A DNA stretch of 64,000 nucleotides from Halobacteriovorax sp. Lineage in GTDB: Bacteria; Bdellovibrionota; Bacteriovoracia; Bacteriovoracales; Bacteriovoracaceae. Every line of letters begins with the position of its first letter. Position 1 is the stretch's first letter. Under the pieces are notes generated by a model. It was not told the DNA's origin, made no database searches, and worked only from the letters and a program-made list of their open reading frames with translations. Where the stretch lies: assembly GCA_002720865.1 (NCBI GenBank), contig PBIO01000017.1:1-64000 (forward strand), read 5' to 3'. The translations under genes were made by a program, and so were the position numbers. Positions 16,344 to 24,886 of this stretch are shown here, in pieces.

Positions 16344-17763
16344 ACACACCTATAAGCTTTCTTGTTGTTCTTCTGTAGGGGTTGCTGGCGTCTATCGGAT
16401 GACTCTCTCTAAAGTCACTAATATATTCCTTATCTGAAGTCTTGACCTCAACATGGCCATGCTTCCCACCTTCATATACTAACACAGCTCCCTTAGGTGC
16501 GTCTTTAGAACTCATGTTTTTATATTTTTCAGTTTTTAGTAAATTTGTAAACCCAACCTTTGGATCTTCAAAAAAGTCTCTCCCAGCATACTTAGCACTT
16601 GCTGTTCTTGTATAAGGATAATCTATCTTAAGATCTTCCATATAAACTCTGGCATAGCCACCGGCCATAATCCCATGTTTAACATGGCGCCAGCAATTAC
16701 CGGTAGGAACATTCGTCTTAGTGCCTACACAGCCTCTGTCACTACAGTTTTTAGTGAAGGTTTGCCTCATTCGCTCAATCATTTTTTGAGTGCCATAACT
16801 ATTACTATACCTAGCGATTTTCTCATCTAAGGTTGGCTCTGGTTTCGCTGTTGGTTTTGGCTTAGGTGTGGCAGTCGGTGTAACCACGGGAGTTGGTTTT
16901 ACAACTGGAGTAGGCTTAGCCGCAACGACTGGCGCTGGAGTCGGAGTGGGCTCTAGCTTAATTACGATTTTATCTAGCTCACTTGAGTCTAGCGGCGGCT
17001 CTACTTTTGGAAGTAAGGCACCTGTTTGTGCTTTTTCACATTCCGCAGCCTTTTTAGTCACCAGCTCTAGATACTCTTTGAGTTTGACACAATAATCAAG
17101 CTTATCAACTTCACAGTATCTAAGGATTTCGGCCGTATGCTTTAAAAAGCTAGAGAGTCCCTTACTGTCTTTTTCAAGACCTTCAACAAACTCGTCTAAA
17201 TATTTCATGGCCTGTTCAGTACATTTTCTTGTGACGTGATCATAAGAAGATATCTCGATACAGATTCCCCTCTCAGGATTTCTTCCAAGTTTTGGATCAG
17301 GATTTTTAGGCATGCCAAAGATAGTCGGATTACATCTAAAGAGGTTTTTTCCTCCACAATAAAAATCGCTATTATAAGTGGGTCCAAAGTCCTTAATGTC
17401 TTGAACTTTTGCGTATCTCCATGGCTCATGACACCAAGTTTTACCTTGATCAGTCATCCAGCCACCAAAAAAGCAGCGACCATTTACCCCTAATGCATTT
17501 GCTGAGCTAATAAAAGGAAAGGCGTATTTAAACCAATCAACTCTGGCCTGTTCCTTTTCAAGTTTAGGTGGATACTTGGTCTTTTTTTCAATTTCGATAA
17601 GCACTTTCATATTGAGCTTATGGATTTCTTTGAGCTGTTCTTTAGTATAATATTTTTTGAAAAAATGAAGAGGGTTTTCTAAATGAGTAATCTCATCAGC
17701 GAAAACACTGCTCGAAAATAGCAATATAATTAATAAAGGAATCAATCCTTTTGAATGGTGCAT
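16327..17763 (-). CDS. Secreted CHAP-like cysteine hydrolase with Thr/Pro linker, 478 aa
   Basis: The ATG at 17763 is used because AGGAG lies 7 nt upstream; a signal peptide covers residues 1-23. Residues about 24-265 are Cys-rich (CFFGGWM, WCHEPW, YCGGKN, RCNP), implying disulfides. A linker at about 272-310 is built of repeated Thr-Pro/Lys-Pro units. The C-terminal domain has GNCWRHVK (Cys357) and, about 80 residues on, KHGHVEVK (His437), the Cys/His arrangement of CHAP and NlpC/P60-like amidases that cut peptidoglycan. Catalytic assignment is by eye. In a predator or competitor such an exported lysin could act on another cell's wall; that is inference. Confidence 0.72.
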   Translation of the reverse strand: MHHSKGLIPLLIILLFSSSVFADEITHLENPLHFFKKYYTKEQLKEIHKLNMKVLIEIEKKTKYPPKLEKEQARVDWFKYAFPFISSANALGVNGRCFFGGWMTDQGKTWCHEPWRYAKVQDIKDFGPTYNSDFYCGGKNLFRCNPTIFGMPKNPDPKLGRNPERGICIEISSYDHVTRKCTEQAMKYLDEFVEGLEKDSKGLSSFLKHTAEILRYCEVDKLDYCVKLKEYLELVTKKAAECEKAQTGALLPKVEPPLDSSELDKIVIKLEPTPTPAPVVAAKPTPVVKPTPVVTPTATPKPKPTAKPEPTLDEKIARYSNSYGTQKMIERMRQTFTKNCSDRGCVGTKTNVPTGNCWRHVKHGIMAGGYARVYMEDLKIDYPYTRTASAKYAGRDFFEDPKVGFTNLLKTEKYKNMSSKDAPKGAVLVYEGGKHGHVEVKTSDKEYISDFRESHPIDASNPYRRTTRKLIGVYVKID

Positions 17764-17843
17764 TCTCACTCTCCTCACCGACTTAACGGCTAGAAGAGCT
17801 TAATACATTAGTGATATTCTTCGTTATTCCTAATTACAGTATC

Positions 17844-17930
17844 TTAGGCTTGAAAGGCCGGTAAAAAGATAATTGTTGAGATAACAATAATGGATGCTGT
17901 AACAACTAAACTACTGATTAGTGTTTTCAT
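17844..17930 (-). CDS. Very small hydrophobic peptide, 28 aa
   Basis: A short ORF starts at an ATG behind a GGGGGA ribosome site 6-7 nt upstream. The peptide is one hydrophobic segment (about residues 5-24, rich in Ile, Val, Ser and Thr) after Lys2, ending PAFQA. It could be a single-pass membrane micropeptide or a free signal-like peptide. It lies between the CHAP-like gene and lspA on the same strand. The strong ribosome site is the main support; chance is not excluded at this length. Confidence 0.4.
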   Translation of the reverse strand: MKTLISSLVVTASIIVISTIIFLPAFQA

Positions 17931-18010
17931 AATATTCCCCCGCGATATTTAAGCAGGGGCTTTGTACCTAAAGGCCTTAGCAATAACAACCTAATGGTAA
18001 TTCTTTTACA

Positions 18011-18523
18011 TTATTTACGTAAAACAGATTTTACAGAGGTGACAACCCATTCTATGGCCACAATAAAGAAGCCAATCATGATGGCCACATCCGCGATATT
18101 AAAGACATTGGTTTGTAGGTAGCGATATTCGGCAAACCCCATCCAGAGCATATCTATAACCGCTCCAGCATGGATTCTATCGATCATATTCCCCACTCCC
18201 CCAGCAAGGATAAAGCTAAAGGCAATAAGCTCAAATTTTTTGATCTTAACTTTTGGCCAAAACATATAGGCCCCGAGCAGGAGAATAAAAATAATCGGGA
18301 TAATAATCAGGGCAGCAAGTCTAGCGGGCTCTGGCCAGTCAGACCCTAGAGAGCCCCAGGCACCTCTATTGGTCACAAACATTAGCCTGAAAAAACCACC
18401 GAGGTAGGGAATTTCGGGCATTCCTTTTAAATTGACCACGGCCAGGTACTTAGTCCACTGATCTAGAGCAATCGTTAAGATAGATATTGGGAAGACGTAT
18501 ATTGCCCTTTCTTTAAAATTCAT
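18011..18523 (-). CDS. lspA: Lipoprotein signal peptidase (signal peptidase II)
   Basis: An inner-membrane aspartic protease that cleaves the signal peptide of diacylglyceryl-modified prolipoproteins ahead of the lipidated Cys. The 170-aa length is normal for the family, with four hydrophobic segments. Family boxes are present: DQWTK (21-25), TNRGAWGSLG (51-60), GNMIDRIHAGAVID (111-124) and FNIADVAIMIG (141-151). The catalytic dyad should be Asp124 and Asp145. The box around residue 53 reads NRGAWGS rather than the usual NxGAAFS. Many lipoproteins encoded nearby are its substrates. A 58-aa ORF lies 27 bp upstream on the same strand. Confidence 0.95.
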   Translation of the reverse strand: MNFKERAIYVFPISILTIALDQWTKYLAVVNLKGMPEIPYLGGFFRLMFVTNRGAWGSLGSDWPEPARLAALIIIPIIFILLLGAYMFWPKVKIKKFELIAFSFILAGGVGNMIDRIHAGAVIDMLWMGFAEYRYLQTNVFNIADVAIMIGFFIVAIEWVVTSVKSVLRK

Positions 18524-18550
18524 AAGCTTATGCTATCAAGGGCCGGCGCT

Positions 18551-18727
18551 TTAGTGAATTGGTTTTTCAGTTTCATCTAAGGCCGTTTTTAGTTCATCTA
18601 AGACAATATTTCCAAGAGCGGCGGTTCTTAGAACGTCAGCGCTAATCTCAGGAATCCCTAGGTTCTCAATTATGGCCTCTAGCTTGTTCTCATCTAAAGA
18701 GCCTATCTGTGGTTGTTTAACTTCCAT
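18551..18727 (-). CDS. Small acidic protein, 58 aa
   Basis: A complete short ORF (ATG at 18727, stop at 18551) encodes an acidic, helical peptide beginning MEVKQPQIGSLDENKLE and containing alternating Leu/Ile typical of a short amphipathic helix pair. There are no cysteines and no signal or membrane segment. It ends 27 bp before lspA on the same strand, suggesting co-transcription. The ribosome site is poor. The composition is protein-like (low-bias, sensible hydrophobic spacing), which is why I keep it. Function unknown. Confidence 0.5.
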   Translation of the reverse strand: MEVKQPQIGSLDENKLEAIIENLGIPEISADVLRTAALGNIVLDELKTALDETEKPIH

Positions 18728-18870
18728 GGGGTGCTTTATAGCCTATTTTTTGGGGCATTGGCAGCCCTTATGGCGATAGTTTTATAGCCTTTATCTACCT
18801 GAAATTATAGGAATAGCCCCCCTCCCCCACTTACAGGAGGAATTCACTCAAGAAATATGCAGAAATAGCC

Positions 18871-18876
18871 GATAAT
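18871..18876 (+). promoter_or_regulatory. -10 element of a probable leaderless transcript
   Basis: GATAAT ends 6 nt before the ATG at 18883, and no ribosome site lies between. An unused AGGAGGA stands about 45 nt upstream, too far for this start. No clear -35. Confidence 0.4.
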
Positions 18877-18882
18877 TTAAGT

Positions 18883-20811
18883 ATGAAACTATGGATTATC
18901 CTTAATCTATTCAGCTTAATCATCGCTGCTCCAGCTTGGAGTAATGGAGATTTTAAAAATCGACAAGGTGATCCGCAAACCTTTTCAGCCTCTGACTCTC
19001 CGGACCGTACTCCGGCCAGTAGTGGCGCAGACGGAGCTCCCTCTTCTGGCGAAGCCATTCAGGGCTCCCTTGAGTTCAATGAAAATCGCCTCGAGCTAAT
19101 CCTAGAATCTGGCGCTGCCAAAGAAAAATATGATCAATGTAAAGAGTTGATAGGAACAAAAAAATTAACTTCCGCTGTAAGCGATTGTCTCTGGGAAGGA
19201 AAGGTACCTGGGGAAACTAGTCCAAATCCCGCCTACGCTCTTACAGAAGAAGAAAAAGGTAAAGTCACTGAGGCCCTTGAGGCCGTAGGTGAAAATTATG
19301 CAGGCGATACGCCAGACATGAACAAAGATAAGTTCGAATCTCTTGATAGCGGTTTTTTAAAAGAAGCAAAGAAAGATCCGGCCTTTAAAAAATTAAATGA
19401 ATTCTTAACGGCTAAGCTTAAAAAAGAAATCTATGGTGAGGCGGAAAAAGGAAAACTTAAAGTTGCTGATCATATGGTCTACCACGAGCTTTATAAGTCA
19501 CAATTAAGCAAAAATGTTATCCAGGCCATCTCTTCCTACTGTCTAGATGCGGATGTGGATAATAACTACTTAGTCCCTATGGATAAAGACGATTTAAAAA
19601 AATTAAGAAAGAAAAATATTGAGAGGCTTGGAAAACAAGACGTTGACCCGGAAACCAACGAGCCCCTTGCTCAAAAACATTTTAATAAATGCATGGGGAA
19701 CCTAAAGCATATTTGTTATGGAACAGGCTTAGCTAGAATAGAAGAAGATGGTAAAGATAAATTTGTTTCCTATAGCAAGCTCGATGATAGCAATTATCCA
19801 GATTCTAAAACTAGGGCCTGTAACGTAGTTACTTATATGAAGCAAATCAAGCAAAATATTATCGCTCTTGATGGCATAAAAAAGAAGATGGATGATCTTG
19901 GAATAGAACGAGGAAAAGCTGTTCGCTTAGGCCTAGATCAAGGGCAAGAACTCCAAGAGTATGATTCAAATAAAAATGAGCAGATCACAACTCTCACCTC
20001 TAAAGAGCTTGTGGAAGACTCTGGTTTTAAAGAAGCTAATGATGAAAAGAAAAATGAGTTTGAAAAATGTTTAAATGAGGAAGGTGAAATTCAGGATGAG
20101 TCTCTTTGCGAGAAATTTGTTTCCACTAGCGCTTCTGAAAGAGAAGAGGCGGCCAAGCTGTTAGCTGAAGCAGAGCTTCGCTCTAGGGGTCAAAAGAAAA
20201 GAATCGAAGACAAGGTTCAAGATGAAGAAGGTGTTACAAAGTACCTCACAGATCAAGGCTATACGGAGGAAGAAATCTCCCAAATGAAAAATGATCCCGA
20301 TATTGTGGATAAACTAGTTGGAGAAATCAATCAAAGATTTGATGCGGAAAGAGAAGCTTATATAAAATCGATTAGAGAAAAACTAAAAGGTAAAGTTGCT
20401 GAGGAAACAGAAAAAGATGGAGTTAAGTCTCTAGATACTAAAGCAAAACTAAATGAGATTAAAGATGAGTTAACCAGTAGAACTGAACGTTATACTGAAC
20501 TTATTCACTTTAATAATATCGTCTCCGGTTTTATTGAGACTCAGGACGATGAAGGTAACTCTGGATCAAATACAACAGGTATGGCCCTTGAGCTTAAAGG
20601 CTCTGCTTACGGGGCTGGAAATGGTGATGATCGAGGACCAGCATCAGGAGGCACAGGTAATGACCCAGCCGCCCATGTAAAGGCCATTGAAGAAGCCTTA
20701 TCGACCAATGGTATTAGCCCAGAAATTCAAGAAACGACAAATATAATTAAGCAGGGCGATATAAACAAAATTCTAGAATACGATTCGGCCCCCAAAGAAG
20801 AGAATCAGTAA
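18883..20811 (+). CDS. Large secreted acidic coiled-coil-like protein, 642 aa
   Basis: A signal peptide (residues 1-20, ending AWS) leads to a very acidic protein dominated by Glu, Lys and Asp with long predicted helices, for example residues 420-560, where heptad-like Glu/Lys/Leu stretches suggest coiled coil. Five or so cysteines occur in the first two thirds (QCKELIG, SDCLWEG, SYCLDADV, NKCMGNLKHICYG, KCLNEEG, SLCEKF), which could be disulfide-bonded. Around residue 570 there is a Gly/Ser/Asp-rich spacer. No enzymatic motif is seen. It precedes the acyl-CoA dehydrogenase gene by 64 bp. Unknown secreted or structural protein. Confidence 0.75.
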   Translation: MKLWIILNLFSLIIAAPAWSNGDFKNRQGDPQTFSASDSPDRTPASSGADGAPSSGEAIQGSLEFNENRLELILESGAAKEKYDQCKELIGTKKLTSAVSDCLWEGKVPGETSPNPAYALTEEEKGKVTEALEAVGENYAGDTPDMNKDKFESLDSGFLKEAKKDPAFKKLNEFLTAKLKKEIYGEAEKGKLKVADHMVYHELYKSQLSKNVIQAISSYCLDADVDNNYLVPMDKDDLKKLRKKNIERLGKQDVDPETNEPLAQKHFNKCMGNLKHICYGTGLARIEEDGKDKFVSYSKLDDSNYPDSKTRACNVVTYMKQIKQNIIALDGIKKKMDDLGIERGKAVRLGLDQGQELQEYDSNKNEQITTLTSKELVEDSGFKEANDEKKNEFEKCLNEEGEIQDESLCEKFVSTSASEREEAAKLLAEAELRSRGQKKRIEDKVQDEEGVTKYLTDQGYTEEEISQMKNDPDIVDKLVGEINQRFDAEREAYIKSIREKLKGKVAEETEKDGVKSLDTKAKLNEIKDELTSRTERYTELIHFNNIVSGFIETQDDEGNSGSNTTGMALELKGSAYGAGNGDDRGPASGGTGNDPAAHVKAIEEALSTNGISPEIQETTNIIKQGDINKILEYDSAPKEENQ

Positions 20812-20875
20812 GGCCTCCTATACCCTCCCATAAATTTTAATGCTAAAATTTCTTCTTAATATTAAGGAGAATGCC

Positions 20876-22642
20876 GTGAATTTTTATAGCGATGAGTCAG
20901 AATGGAAGTGGTTATTTAATAATGCAGTTGATTGGGATTCGATAATCAATCTCTACTACCCAGAGTTTCCCACAGAAGATGGTTTTGAAACTGCTGATGA
21001 TGTTAAGCAATTCTTAGAAGAGCTTATCACCTCCACGGGAGATTGGGCCGCAAATTCAGTTAAAGAAATTGGTGAACAACTTAATAATGAAGGCGCCGGT
21101 AGCGTTGTGGACGGAAGAACCGTTCTAGGTCCCGCCCTTGAAAGGCTTTATAAGGAAGCCAAAGAATTAAGTGTTTATGGTCTCCCTCTTCCTCGGGAGT
21201 ACGGCGGTCTTGAAACTCCAGCTCTTATTTATATGATGTTCTTAGGTCAGCTCTCTAGAAGCTGTATGGCCTCATCTTCACAGATTGCTTTCTTCACCTC
21301 CATGGGGGAGATGATTTATCGTTACTGCGATGATGAAACAAAAGAAAGGTTAATCCCAAAAGTTATTGCCGGAGAGATCTCTGGGTCAATGAACCTAACT
21401 GAACCAGGCTGTGGATCAGACCTAGGAATGATGAAGACTTCTGCCGTTTTACAAGAAGACGGAACATATCTTTTAAATGGATCTAAAATTTTTATTACCA
21501 ATGGTGGCGGAGGGGTCGCTTTTGTCTTAGCAAAAGTTAAAGGAGATCCAGATAATTTATCCGGCATCTCTATGTTCTTTGTGGAGCAAGATCATCCTGG
21601 AAAAGAAGGTCTAAATTTTACGGTAGCAAAAAACGAAGACAAGATGGGAATGAAAGGATCTTTTACGACTGAAATCGTTTACGAGAATACAGTAGCGAAA
21701 CTTGTTGGCGAGCAAGGAAAAGGCTTTAAGTATATGCTTCATCTAATGAATGAAGCGAGAATTTGTGTTGGTATTCAGGCCCTAGGTACGATTGAAGCCG
21801 GTTTATCTTATGCCAGGGAATATGCCGAAGGTAGAGTTCAGTTCGGTAAGTCCATTGCTGACCTTCCTCTCTTTAAAAGGAATATGGAAGATTACGAAAC
21901 AGAAAGGGACGCGATCAGGGCCATGCTTATGGATACCATGAGTAAGTTTGATCAATACTTATATTTAGAAAATAAAAGACAGGCCTCAGGTGATTTGAAT
22001 AAAGAGGAAAAAGAATTATTCGACGATATGTGGCTCTGGACCAGAAAAAGAACTCCTCTAGTAAAATATTATGCTTGTGAGGCTGCCACTAATCTTACCC
22101 AAAGAGCAATTCAGATGCTTGGTGGTTACGGCTATATGAATGAATACCCAGTAGAGCGATATCATAGAGATAGCTTTGGTCCCCTTCTTTATGAGGGAAC
22201 AAGTCAAATCCAAGCTCTAATGGCCTTAAAAGATATTATTAAGTACGCGATCAAGGATCCAAAAAGTTTTTTTAGTAATGTGTTCTTTAAACACCCTGGC
22301 GCGCAACTTCTAAGTGGAGCAGAAGAATGGCATAAAGAATTTAATAGCGTTCACTATCGCTTTAAAAAGAAAATGTTAGGGCTTCTCTTTAAGTCTTTAA
22401 AACCTGAAGCTTCTAAGATGCTCGATTTTAAAAATTGGGCCAATGAAGACAATGTTAATGGACTAATGGAGCATGCAGAGACTTTATGCCAGGCCCTCTC
22501 CTATATGGAGACACTTAGAGTATTGGCTGAGCATGCAGATAAGGACTCTAGCCGCTCGAAGCTCTTTCATCGTTATAAACTTTTAATAGAGCCAAGACTT
22601 GAGGCTATATATACGGACTGGAAATTAAGAGCTGGTTCTTAA
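20876..22642 (+). CDS. Acyl-CoA dehydrogenase family flavoprotein, 588 aa
   Basis: The GTG at 20876 is preferred to an in-frame ATG 12 codons upstream because AAGGAG lies 6 nt before it. The protein is a long-form acyl-CoA dehydrogenase (about 590-600 aa, like DmdC-type enzymes). Visible signatures are MNLTEPGCGSDLGMMKTSA, GSKIFITNGGGG for FAD and substrate contact, QMLGGYGYMNEYPVERYHRD, and YEGTSQIQALM with the position usually holding the catalytic Glu. It oxidises an acyl-CoA to the 2-enoyl-CoA, passing electrons to ETF in the cytoplasm. Chain-length preference cannot be read. It ends at a bidirectional terminator. Confidence 0.93.
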   Translation: MNFYSDESEWKWLFNNAVDWDSIINLYYPEFPTEDGFETADDVKQFLEELITSTGDWAANSVKEIGEQLNNEGAGSVVDGRTVLGPALERLYKEAKELSVYGLPLPREYGGLETPALIYMMFLGQLSRSCMASSSQIAFFTSMGEMIYRYCDDETKERLIPKVIAGEISGSMNLTEPGCGSDLGMMKTSAVLQEDGTYLLNGSKIFITNGGGGVAFVLAKVKGDPDNLSGISMFFVEQDHPGKEGLNFTVAKNEDKMGMKGSFTTEIVYENTVAKLVGEQGKGFKYMLHLMNEARICVGIQALGTIEAGLSYAREYAEGRVQFGKSIADLPLFKRNMEDYETERDAIRAMLMDTMSKFDQYLYLENKRQASGDLNKEEKELFDDMWLWTRKRTPLVKYYACEAATNLTQRAIQMLGGYGYMNEYPVERYHRDSFGPLLYEGTSQIQALMALKDIIKYAIKDPKSFFSNVFFKHPGAQLLSGAEEWHKEFNSVHYRFKKKMLGLLFKSLKPEASKMLDFKNWANEDNVNGLMEHAETLCQALSYMETLRVLAEHADKDSSRSKLFHRYKLLIEPRLEAIYTDWKLRAGS

Positions 22643-22649
22643 AAAACTA

Positions 22650-22680
22650 AAGGAGCTACCGAAGTAGCTCCTTATTTTAA
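22650..22680. terminator. Bidirectional intrinsic terminator
   Basis: A 10-bp perfect stem AAGGAGCTAC/GTAGCTCCTT (22650-22673) with a CGAA loop has A-rich sequence to its left and TATTTTAA to its right. It lies between the convergent acyl-CoA dehydrogenase and repeat-protein genes. Confidence 0.9.
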
Positions 22681-22681
22681 T

Positions 22682-23317
22682 CTATAATCTTGAACAGGTT
22701 TGAGCCGTTTTATCCATGGCCACAGACGAAGTATTCCCTCTGTAGTGAATTGGAAAGTATTCTTGAAAACAAGAAAGCGTTCCTCTTGTATTTCTAATAA
22801 TCCTCATATTTTCCACGGCCTTTGTTGCCGCTTGAGATGAGGTGTTACCTTTGTAGTGTTTGTCATAAGCAAATTCAATTAGGTCCAGACGTCCCTTAAC
22901 TCTAAAGTCAGACTGAGCCGTGGCCAAGTCCATCGCCGCACCATTTGTGTTTCCGCGGTAATGCTTCTCAAATAAAAATTTAAGAATGTCGATGTCAGCA
23001 ACATTTCTACAATTTGTTTGAGCTCTGTCGAGAGCATCAGACTGAGAGTATTGTCTTTTGTACTTTTCAAAAGCGTAGTTAATACAAAGCTTATAAATCT
23101 CAGTATTACCACCGCCATTATTATTAATAAGGGCCAAGGACTGTCTCATCATATCTTTTGCTTCTCTTAAATCATTTATTGTTGCGTCTGAATAAGGGGC
23201 ATCTCTTTCGATACGTAAACTTAGGTCTCTGATTTGCTGTTTAATTAATCTTCTGTCCTGCGCGAATAAGCTTCCGGCTAAACAAAAGGTCATAATGACA
23301 ATGGCGATAGATTTCAT
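22682..23317 (-). CDS. Secreted protein with four ~35-aa repeats (HYRGNT), 211 aa
   Basis: The start ATG at 23317 is chosen for its AGGA site and signal peptide (residues 1-19, ending LFA). The C-terminal 140 residues are made of about four repeats of roughly 35 aa. Three carry H-Y-R/K-G-N-T followed by an Ala-rich helix (about residues 124, 160 and 197); the first is degenerate (KRQYSQSDALDRA). Cysteines precede or follow repeats, suggesting disulfides. The repeat resembles no module I can name. It is likely a periplasmic or surface adhesion or binding protein, but the ligand is unknown. Confidence 0.78.
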   Translation of the reverse strand: MKSIAIVIMTFCLAGSLFAQDRRLIKQQIRDLSLRIERDAPYSDATINDLREAKDMMRQSLALINNNGGGNTEIYKLCINYAFEKYKRQYSQSDALDRAQTNCRNVADIDILKFLFEKHYRGNTNGAAMDLATAQSDFRVKGRLDLIEFAYDKHYKGNTSSQAATKAVENMRIIRNTRGTLSCFQEYFPIHYRGNTSSVAMDKTAQTCSRL

Positions 23318-23382
23318 TTTTTCTCCTAGATATATAGAAGAAAATCCTAACCTCAATTTATTGATGTGTGAAACGCTAAGCG

Positions 23383-24042
23383 TTAATCAAGGGCCTGCTG
23401 ACTTATAGTGGCCACGGCCCCATTGGAACAGGTTTCATCTTTGGTTGCTAAACTTACCTTTCCGATTTTAAGTCCTGAGCTCGTCGGATCAGTTAGAATC
23501 GTATACCGCTCTTCAAGGTTTATAATAAAACCCTCGCCCACTTTGTTGGCCACTCTCCTAATCATAAAGTCTTGTGATGTAGCATAGAAGCTAAAGGAAA
23601 CCAGGTCATTTCCACTTAATATGGAACGCTGGGGGTTTCCTCCTTGAAGTAAACTTGAACATAAACCAGACATAGGGCCATCTTGGTCAGTTATAACATT
23701 AGCAAAATGCTTGCTTGAATCAAGACCACTATAAATCATTTGGTCATTTGAACTTTGGCCTTTTAACTGAGCAGTGATAGTGCTATTCGCTTCCTCTCCA
23801 TCACAATCTCTTTCTGTAATTAGAAATCTAAAATCTTGATCGAGAAAATTTGCTCTAAAATTAGTGTTTTTAGATCTTAGGGCGTAACAAATTCTTATGG
23901 CCGTATTCTTTTCATCGTCACTAAACTCGCCTCCGGCGACTAGGGCCTGACCAATTTGAGAGCTCGTTGCTGGACCCCTAGAGCTTACTCCGCAAGAAGC
24001 TAAAAATAGAATTGATAAAAGAATAGTGCAGGTAACTTTCAT
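23383..24042 (-). CDS. Lipoprotein of unknown function, 219 aa
   Basis: A lipoprotein signal ends in LASC (Cys17), followed by a Ser/Thr/Gly linker typical of sorted lipoproteins. The mature part has four more cysteines (RICYALR, ERDCDGEE, GLCSSLL, ETCSNGA), likely two disulfides, and beta-rich sequence. It sits 65 bp downstream of nothing on its strand and 66 bp upstream of the repeat-protein gene, so the two may be co-transcribed. No recognised family. Confidence 0.75.
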   Translation of the reverse strand: MKVTCTILLSILFLASCGVSSRGPATSSQIGQALVAGGEFSDDEKNTAIRICYALRSKNTNFRANFLDQDFRFLITERDCDGEEANSTITAQLKGQSSNDQMIYSGLDSSKHFANVITDQDGPMSGLCSSLLQGGNPQRSILSGNDLVSFSFYATSQDFMIRRVANKVGEGFIINLEERYTILTDPTSSGLKIGKVSLATKDETCSNGAVATISQQALD

Positions 24043-24102
24043 ACTTGTAGCTTTTCGGGTAATTACAGTAGGTCTTTAGTAAAAAAGAGGAATTATTTAC
24101 CA

Positions 24103-24837
24103 GTGAGCATTGATAAGACATTGAAATTCCAAGGAAGCATAGGAGAGTATCAAGTAGTGCTAACGGCCGATGGTTCGCCTACCCTACACTCAGAGGCCTT
24201 TAATGAATCCTGTCATAGCACTCATGGCGCAGCCAGTGAGACTCGATATATTTATGTAGAGGGCTGCGAGATAGTTAAAAGAAACGCTGCTTGCATTTTT
24301 GAGGTCGGCTTTGGTCTTGGTACTGGTTGGCAAGAAAGCATACAGGCCCATGATGACTTTATCTTTTACTCAACGGAGCTAGATGAAAAACTTGTTTATT
24401 GGTCTCAGGAGCAGTTCAATCTATTTGATTCACTTACAAAGGAAGATAATGTCTTAATAGGTACTAAGAAAAACTCAAAGGCCATCATTCTCTTAGGCGA
24501 TGCTAGGGATACCGTGAAAAACTTTGATTTTGAAAAAGAATTCGATGCAATTTACCAAGATGCTTTTTCCCCAAAAAGGAACCCAACTCTTTGGACAGAA
24601 GAATGGTTTAAAACACTCCTAAATTTATCAAGTGAATCGGTCATCCTTTCAACCTACAGTGCTTCATCTAGAATAAAAAAATCACTTTTTTGTGCTGGGT
24701 GGATCCTTGAAGAACGTCAGGGCTTTATGGGCAAAAGGAGCTCTACTAGAGGCTTTCGAAAAGGCGAGATGAGTGATCAACTTTTAACAAAGCTTTCAAA
24801 TCCAAAAATTCAACCCATGAGCGACTTAGAACTATAA
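24103..24837 (+). CDS. MnmC-type tRNA methyltransferase domain protein, 244 aa
   Basis: The start is GTG at 24103 with AAGAGG 12 nt upstream. The fold is the DUF752/MnmC methyltransferase half: FEVGFGLGTGWQ is the SAM-binding loop, and DAIYQDAFSPKRNPTLWTEEWF is the family hallmark (usually DAFSPKxNPxLWTxE), followed by STYSASSRIKKSL and AGW. In E. coli the fused MnmC finishes 5-methylaminomethyl-2-thiouridine at tRNA wobble positions; here only the methyltransferase half exists and no FAD oxidase domain is attached. It thus resembles stand-alone MnmC2-type enzymes. It stands alone between convergent and tandem genes. Confidence 0.85.
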   Translation: MSIDKTLKFQGSIGEYQVVLTADGSPTLHSEAFNESCHSTHGAASETRYIYVEGCEIVKRNAACIFEVGFGLGTGWQESIQAHDDFIFYSTELDEKLVYWSQEQFNLFDSLTKEDNVLIGTKKNSKAIILLGDARDTVKNFDFEKEFDAIYQDAFSPKRNPTLWTEEWFKTLLNLSSESVILSTYSASSRIKKSLFCAGWILEERQGFMGKRSSTRGFRKGEMSDQLLTKLSNPKIQPMSDLEL

Positions 24838-24886
24838 AAATTTTCTGTAAGTTTCCGATAATATTAATAACCAATGGAGAAAACTT

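Noticed and set aside
16868-17095. Gly/Val/Thr-rich plus-strand ORF
   Set aside because: It is the antisense reading of the Thr/Pro linker of the minus-strand CHAP-like gene and has no ribosome site or independent codon signal.
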